Positions 59,475 to 64,000 of a stretch of 64,000 bases of DNA are shown piece by piece. Source of the DNA: Gemmatimonadota bacterium (GTDB lineage: Bacteria > Gemmatimonadota > Gemmatimonadetes > Gemmatimonadales > GWC2-71-9). The translations under genes and the position numbers were made by a program. The stretch spans positions 1 to 64,000 of the forward strand of contig SHZT01000007.1 in assembly GCA_009692185.1 (NCBI GenBank), read 5' to 3'. Position 1 is the stretch's first letter. Every line of letters begins with the position of its first letter. The notes under the pieces are model-generated. The model saw only the letters and a program-made list of their open reading frames with translations. It made no database searches and was not told where the DNA came from.

Positions 59475-61345
59475 CCTGGTACCACGCCCACGCGGTCGCA
59501 CGACGGGGTGACCTCGCCCGGATCCTCATCTGGGGCATGCTGGGCCTCCTCACGCTGGCGTTCTTCCGGGTCCAGGTCCTCGGTTCCTACCGGTACCGCC
59601 TCGCGTCGGAAGGAAACCGCCTGCGCCCGATCCCGATTCCGGCGGCACGCGGGCTGATCACGGACCGCAATGGCAGGGTCCTGGCCGAAAACGTGCCGGG
59701 CTACGCGGTCGGACTCATTGCCGCTTCGTCCGACTCCCTGCGGGCGGCCTTGGGGCGAATGGCCCGCACGGCGCCCCTGGTGAAACTGGATTCCGCGACG
59801 ATCGAGGCGACCATACGCCGGTTCCGGCGGCGTCCCTACGAGCCGGTGGTGCTCACCCGGGACGCCCCGTTCGAGCTCATCTCCTGGCTCGAGGAGCGTC
59901 GTATGCTCTTCCCGGGGCTTGTGATCCAGGCGGAGCCAAAGCGCCGATATCCGTACGGCTCGGTGACCGCGCATCTCATCGGCTATGTGGACCAGGTGAA
60001 CGAGCGGGAGCTGGCGTCCACAAAGTTCGCCGGTGCACAGGTAGGTACGCTGGTCGGGCGCGATGGCCTGGAGCGTCAGTATGATGATGGACTCCGGGGC
60101 GAAGACGGCCGCCGGTACGTCGAGGTGGACGCGCGTGGGCGAACCGTGCCGAGCGGCGCGGTCGGGTCCGGCCTCGCGCCCAAGCAGGGCACGACGGTCC
60201 AGACCTCGATTGACATCGATCTGCAGGAGTTCGTCGCCGGAAACTTTCCGGCGGGCTCCCGTGGCGCCGTGATGGCCATGGACCCGCGGTCGGGCCAGGT
60301 GCTGGCCATCTACTCCTCGCCCAGCTACGACCCGAACGCGTTCATTGGCGGCATCGACCCGCAGCTGTGGAACAGCCTGCGGCGCTCGGATGCCCATCCC
60401 CTCATCGATCGCGCGATCCAGGCGCGCTACCCGCCGGCGTCTCCGTGGAAGCTGGCGATCGCGGCGATGGCGATTCGGCGCGGCATTGTAAACCTCGACT
60501 CGCGGATGCCCATTCCGTGCAGGGGCGGTCTGCAGATGTACAACCGGTATTTCCGGTGCTGGAAGCAGGACGGGCACGGCGACGTGACCCTGGCCGAGGC
60601 CATCCAGTTCTCCTGTGACGTCTACTTCTACCAGCTGGGGCTCAAGCTCGACCTGAACAACGTCCTCCAGGACGGCGTGTCGCTGGGGTTCCGGGAGCGG
60701 TCGGGAATCGACCTGCCGAACGAAATCCAGTCGTCGTACCCGCCGTCCACCGCCTACTTCAACCAGCGGTACGGGCCGCGCGGGTGGACCCGGGGGGGGG
60801 CCACCCTCAACCTGGCGATCGGACAGGGCGAGAACGCGCAGACCCTGGCAAACATGATGCGGTTCTTCGCCATGCTGGCGAACGGCTCGGGCACCGCGCC
60901 CGTACCGAGCCTGGTGTCCAAGACGTCCGGCGACATCCGTTCGCTCGGGATCGACGACTCGTCGCTGGTCGGTTTGCGCAAGGCGCTGCAGAACGTGGTC
61001 GAGGGGGGCACGGCCTCGCGATCCCGCATTGCGGACCTGCAGATCGGCGGGAAAACCGGCACTGCGCAGAACTCCCACGGTCCCGACCACGGATGGTTCA
61101 TCGGGTTCGCCCCGGTGGACTCGCCGCACGTCGTGGTTGGGGCGATCATCGAGTTCGCCGAACACGGCTCCGCGGTGGCGCCGCTCGTAACGCGTATCAT
61201 CGCCCGGCACTTGCTCGGGCCCGGGGCGGACCGGGGCCTGGACTTTCAGTTCACGCTTCCGGCGGACTCCGCCCCCGAACCGATTCCGACCATTCAACCT
61301 GACACCGCGGTGATCACGCCACCAATCGGCGGGCCCCGCGAATGA
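59471..61345 (+). CDS. mrdA: Peptidoglycan transpeptidase PBP2
   Basis: 624 residues. One N-terminal helix (LIWGMLGLLTLAFFRVQVLG), a class B dimerisation domain with ARGLITDRNGRVLAENVPGY, then the transpeptidase with active Ser324 in SPWK (324-327), SCD (381-383) and KTG (528-530). The local sequence YPPASPWK differs from the common YPPGSTFK but keeps Ser and Lys. ATG 59471 overlaps mreD by ATGA. It works with RodA, encoded next, in lateral wall growth. Confidence 0.94.
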   Translation: MTWYHAHAVARRGDLARILIWGMLGLLTLAFFRVQVLGSYRYRLASEGNRLRPIPIPAARGLITDRNGRVLAENVPGYAVGLIAASSDSLRAALGRMARTAPLVKLDSATIEATIRRFRRRPYEPVVLTRDAPFELISWLEERRMLFPGLVIQAEPKRRYPYGSVTAHLIGYVDQVNERELASTKFAGAQVGTLVGRDGLERQYDDGLRGEDGRRYVEVDARGRTVPSGAVGSGLAPKQGTTVQTSIDIDLQEFVAGNFPAGSRGAVMAMDPRSGQVLAIYSSPSYDPNAFIGGIDPQLWNSLRRSDAHPLIDRAIQARYPPASPWKLAIAAMAIRRGIVNLDSRMPIPCRGGLQMYNRYFRCWKQDGHGDVTLAEAIQFSCDVYFYQLGLKLDLNNVLQDGVSLGFRERSGIDLPNEIQSSYPPSTAYFNQRYGPRGWTRGGATLNLAIGQGENAQTLANMMRFFAMLANGSGTAPVPSLVSKTSGDIRSLGIDDSSLVGLRKALQNVVEGGTASRSRIADLQIGGKTGTAQNSHGPDHGWFIGFAPVDSPHVVVGAIIEFAEHGSAVAPLVTRIIARHLLGPGADRGLDFQFTLPADSAPEPIPTIQPDTAVITPPIGGPRE

Positions 61346-62580
61346 AGGTCGCGGCACTCGACCGGCCGCTGGTCAGCACGATCGTCGCGCTGGGGGGCGT
61401 TGGGCTCGCGGCGCTGTATTCCGCCGGCCTGACCGACGGCATTTCCCCCGCGACGGGCATGTGGGAGCGGCAGGTCGTGTGGCTGGTGGTCGGTACGATC
61501 GCCGCCGTTCTGGCCTACCGCGTGTCCCCTCGACTTCTTGAATGGGCCGCCCCCGCGATCTATGCGGCGGCCCTGCTTCTCCTCGTGTACACGGTCTTTT
61601 TCGGCACTGGCGCGGGGACGGCGGCGGGTACCAGATCCTGGATTGCCATTGCCGGGCGTCGCATTGGCCAGCCCGCGGAGATCGCCAAGCTTGCGGTCAT
61701 TCTCATGTTGGCGCGCCACCTCGGCGGCCGGCGTGAAGCGCCGCCGACGCTCCGGGACATGGTGCCCGCGTGCCTCATTGCCGGTGTCCCTGCGGTGCTC
61801 GTGGCCCTGCAGCCGGACCTGGGAAGCGCCGTGGTCTTTCTGGCGCTTCTCTTCGCCGGACTGTTCTGGGTCGGGACGAGCCCGTGGTTCATGCTGCTGC
61901 TGGCCTCACCGATCATCAGCCTGCTCCTCGCGTTCTCGGTGCAGTCGTGGGCGCCCTGGATCATCGTCGTCACGGTGTTGCTGGTATGGCTCCGCCCCTA
62001 CGTGTTCGAAGGAGTGGCGGTCTGGCTGGCGAACGTGCTGATGGGTGTCGTGGTCACGGGGCTGTGGCAGCGGCTGGCGCCGTACCAGCAGAACCGGCTG
62101 CTATCCTTTCTGAACCCGGAGAACGATCCCCGCGCCACCGGCTGGCATATCATCCAGTCCAAGGTCGCGATCGGCTCGGGGGGCCTTTTCGGGAATGGGT
62201 TCACCGAAGGCACGCAGAAGCGGCTGGCGTTCCTGCCTGCTCAGCACACCGACTTCATCTTCTCGGTGGTTGGGGAGGAACTGGGGTTCCTGGGCGTGGT
62301 GGTCACGATCAGCTTGTTCGGCGTGTTGCTGATGCAACTGGTGCGCATCTCTCGGCGGGCGCCTGATCCGTTCTCGAGTCTCGTGGTATTCGGCGTAGCC
62401 GGCATGGTGTGTGCCCACGTGCTCGAAAATATCGGCATGACGGTGGGCCTGATGCCGATTACGGGCATTCCGCTGCCGTTCTTTTCCTACGGCGGGTCGT
62501 TCATGGTTACGCTCTGCATCGCCCTCGGCATCGTCTCCCGGATTGGCCGGGAAGGGCGCTCCGGGTACGCCGAGGCCTAG
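61342..62580 (+). CDS. rodA: Peptidoglycan glycosyltransferase RodA (SEDS family)
   Basis: 412 residues with about ten transmembrane helices. SEDS features are RSWIAIAGRRIGQPAEIAKLA, ALQPDLGSAVVFLALLFAG, GWHIIQSKVAIGSGGLFGNG, FLPAQHTDFIFSVVGEELGF and PLPFFSYGGSFM. It polymerises lipid II together with PBP2. Last gene of the cell-shape operon. Confidence 0.96.
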   Translation: MKVAALDRPLVSTIVALGGVGLAALYSAGLTDGISPATGMWERQVVWLVVGTIAAVLAYRVSPRLLEWAAPAIYAAALLLLVYTVFFGTGAGTAAGTRSWIAIAGRRIGQPAEIAKLAVILMLARHLGGRREAPPTLRDMVPACLIAGVPAVLVALQPDLGSAVVFLALLFAGLFWVGTSPWFMLLLASPIISLLLAFSVQSWAPWIIVVTVLLVWLRPYVFEGVAVWLANVLMGVVVTGLWQRLAPYQQNRLLSFLNPENDPRATGWHIIQSKVAIGSGGLFGNGFTEGTQKRLAFLPAQHTDFIFSVVGEELGFLGVVVTISLFGVLLMQLVRISRRAPDPFSSLVVFGVAGMVCAHVLENIGMTVGLMPITGIPLPFFSYGGSFMVTLCIALGIVSRIGREGRSGYAEA

Positions 62581-62625
62581 GCCGCTGGCGTCCGGCTCCT
62601 TCCATAACGAGATTCGTTCTCACCC

Positions 62626-63483
62626 ATGGCTTGGTTTCGCAAAGACCGCAAAGCGCGGACGTCGAGCCGCGAAAAGCTGGAGATCCCGGCGGACGCGTGG
62701 GACAAGTGCGACGAGTGCGGCCACGTGGACCTGCGCGAGAAGTTCGACCGCGCACTCCAGGTGTGCCCGAACTGCGGCTATCACAAGCGAATCAATTCCC
62801 GCAAATACATCGAGATCCTGACCGACCCGGACAGCTTCGAGGAGCTGTTTGAGAACATTCGCCCGGTGGATCCGCTCCGGTTCGAGTCCTACGCCGACCG
62901 CCTCGTGGCTACGCAAAAGCTGGTTGGCATGGCCGATGCGGTGGTGACCGGGGCGGGCACGCTGACGGGAGTGCCGCTGCACGTTGCCGCGATGGAGTTC
63001 GCGTTCATGGGCGGTTCCATGGGGTCGGTGGTTGGGGAGAAGATCGCGCGGCTCACGGCGCTGTCGCTGAAGAAGAAGGTGGCCCTGGTCATCGTGTCGG
63101 CGTCGGGCGGGGCGCGCATGCAGGAGGGCGTCCTGAGCCTCATGCAGATGGCCAAGACATCCCCGCTCATTTCCCAGCTCCGGGACCAGGGCATACCGTA
63201 CATCTCCATTCTGACGAACCCGACGACTGGTGGCGTGTCCGCCTCGTGGGCCATGCAGGGGGATATCAACCTGGCCGAGCCGGGGGCACTCATCGGGTTT
63301 GCGGGTCCGCGGGTCATCAAGCAGACGATCGGGCAAGACCTCCCCAAGGGGTTTCAGACTTCCGAGTTCCTGGTGGAGCACGGCATGGTGGACGCCGTCG
63401 TTCCTCGGTCCGACCTGGCGGACACCGTGGCGCGGCTGATTCGACTCATGCAGCGGCGGCCAGCGTTCGAGGCCGTGGACTGA
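62626..63483 (+). CDS. accD: Acetyl-CoA carboxylase carboxyltransferase beta subunit
   Basis: 285 residues. The N-terminal zinc ribbon has C28, C31, C47 and C50, followed by the crotonase-like core: GMADAVVTGAGTLTGVPLHV, EKIARLTALSLKKKVALVIVSASGGARMQEG and TNPTTGGVSASWA. It forms malonyl-CoA together with AccA, which is not in the window. Its stop overlaps the apparent folC start as CTGA. Confidence 0.96.
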   Translation: MAWFRKDRKARTSSREKLEIPADAWDKCDECGHVDLREKFDRALQVCPNCGYHKRINSRKYIEILTDPDSFEELFENIRPVDPLRFESYADRLVATQKLVGMADAVVTGAGTLTGVPLHVAAMEFAFMGGSMGSVVGEKIARLTALSLKKKVALVIVSASGGARMQEGVLSLMQMAKTSPLISQLRDQGIPYISILTNPTTGGVSASWAMQGDINLAEPGALIGFAGPRVIKQTIGQDLPKGFQTSEFLVEHGMVDAVVPRSDLADTVARLIRLMQRRPAFEAVD

Positions 63484-64000
63484 CCCTGTCGTTTGCCGAG
63501 GCGTGCCAGCGCCTGCTGGCACGCGCGCCGTCTCCCGCGCACACCTGGTCACTCGAGCCTACCCGCCGGTTGCTGGACCGTCTGGGGCATCCCGAGCAGC
63601 ATTTTCCCGCTATTCACGTCGGCGGCACGAACGGCAAGGGCTCGCTGTGCGCGTTGCTGGACGCCGCGCTCACCGCGCAGGGACTCCGGGTTGGCCGATA
63701 CACCTCTCCCCACCTCGTCGACGTGCGCGAACGGATGCTCGTCGCGGGGCGCCCGATTCCCGAGCGCGCGTTCGCCGCCTGGGCCCACACGGTTCTCCCC
63801 ACCGTGGAGGAGACCGGGGCAAGCTTCTTTGAGGCCACGACGGCTATGGCGTTCGCCGATTTCGCGTCCCGGGGCGTGGACATTGCCATCGTGGAAGTGG
63901 GCCTGGGTGGCCGCCTGGACAGCACCAACGTGCTCGACCCGGCGGTCAGCGTCGTGACGCAGATCGGGCTCGATCACACGGAGTACCTGGGGAATACGCT
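63480..64000 (+). CDS. folC: Folylpolyglutamate/dihydrofolate synthase, partial, probable CTG start
   Basis: The frame is open from CTG 63480 to the end of the window (173 codons). It reads LTLSFAEACQRLLARAP, then the ATP/folate site FPAIHVGGTNGKGS, RVGRYTSPHLVDVRERM, FFEATTAMAFADFA and VEVGLGGRLDSTN, all of FolC. There is no ATG or GTG near the start; the first TTG is about 30 codons in, inside the conserved region. CTG 63480, overlapping the accD stop as CTGA, gives the natural MTLSFAEA start. The same layout occurs at cdsA. It adds glutamate to folates. The C-terminal part lies outside the window. Confidence 0.9.
   Translation, partial: MTLSFAEACQRLLARAPSPAHTWSLEPTRRLLDRLGHPEQHFPAIHVGGTNGKGSLCALLDAALTAQGLRVGRYTSPHLVDVRERMLVAGRPIPERAFAAWAHTVLPTVEETGASFFEATTAMAFADFASRGVDIAIVEVGLGGRLDSTNVLDPAVSVVTQIGLDHTEYLGNT

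Noticed and set aside
57054-59501. 815-codon minus-strand open frame over mreB-mreC-mreD
   Set aside because: Antisense shadow of highly conserved genes; composition is Arg/His/Pro-rich and non-protein-like.
59342-61357. 671-codon minus-strand open frame over mrdA
   Set aside because: Same reason: shadow of the PBP2 gene with no recognisable domain.

Overview
The window is a continuous piece of a high-GC, Gram-negative bacterial chromosome, most likely from the phylum Gemmatimonadota. The reasons are the SusC/SusD-type pair with a carboxypeptidase-regulatory N-terminal domain, DUF5916 and DUF6351 secreted proteins, many GTG starts, dense 4-base start/stop overlaps, and the core-gene order tyrA-aroA-cmk...rpsA and rpsB-tsf-pyrH-frr-cdsA-dxr-rseP. 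This placement is inference from protein character and gene order; no 16S gene is present. I saw no tRNA, rRNA, CRISPR array, insertion sequence or prophage, and no gene-free stretch longer than about 235 bases.

Positions 1-32 kb are accessory and mostly secretory or transport-related. In order: a DASS-family carrier, a secreted DUF6351 hydrolase-like protein, a minus-strand pair (DUF5916 outer-membrane protein and a PKD lipoprotein), a secreted cytochrome c/PQQ dehydrogenase coupled to a periplasmic metallo-beta-lactamase-fold hydrolase, and a SusC/SusD uptake pair followed by a small lipoprotein. Next comes a seven-gene run of NHL propeller, MoxR ATPase, DUF58, BatD-like, two VWA proteins and a TPR protein, then a second NHL propeller on the minus strand and a DUF4340 protein. 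The region ends with two tandem cyclase-family hydrolases, a second DASS carrier joined to an orphan solute-binding protein, and a PrpF-family isomerase. Together they look like uptake and periplasmic oxidation/hydrolysis of organic acids or aromatic-derived compounds, but no substrate can be named from sequence.

Positions 32-37 kb hold tyrA-aroA-cmk, then a DUF3299/ABC ATPase/FtsX-permease module placed between cmk and rpsA, which are neighbours in many bacteria. Positions 37-44 kb hold rpsA and an acyl-CoA carboxylase operon (carboxyltransferase, biotin carboxylase, biotin carrier) with an RlmD/TrmA-family RNA methyltransferase gene inside it.

Positions 44-64 kb are core: rplM-rpsI, rpsB, a strong terminator, tsf-pyrH-frr-cdsA-dxr-rseP, a convergent membrane Ser/Thr kinase, rpsO-pnp-M16 peptidase, a frameshifted alanine dehydrogenase, the mreB-mreC-mreD-mrdA-rodA cell-shape operon, then accD and the start of folC, which runs off the window.

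Points of most interest: a DASS carrier that lacks both signature Asn residues and is paired with a solute-binding protein; two genes (cdsA, folC) whose best start is CTG inside a CTGA overlap; several genes whose promoter -10 box lies exactly six bases before the start codon (apparent leaderless transcripts); a cyclase paralogue that has lost a metal-ligand Asp; and two single-base frameshifts.
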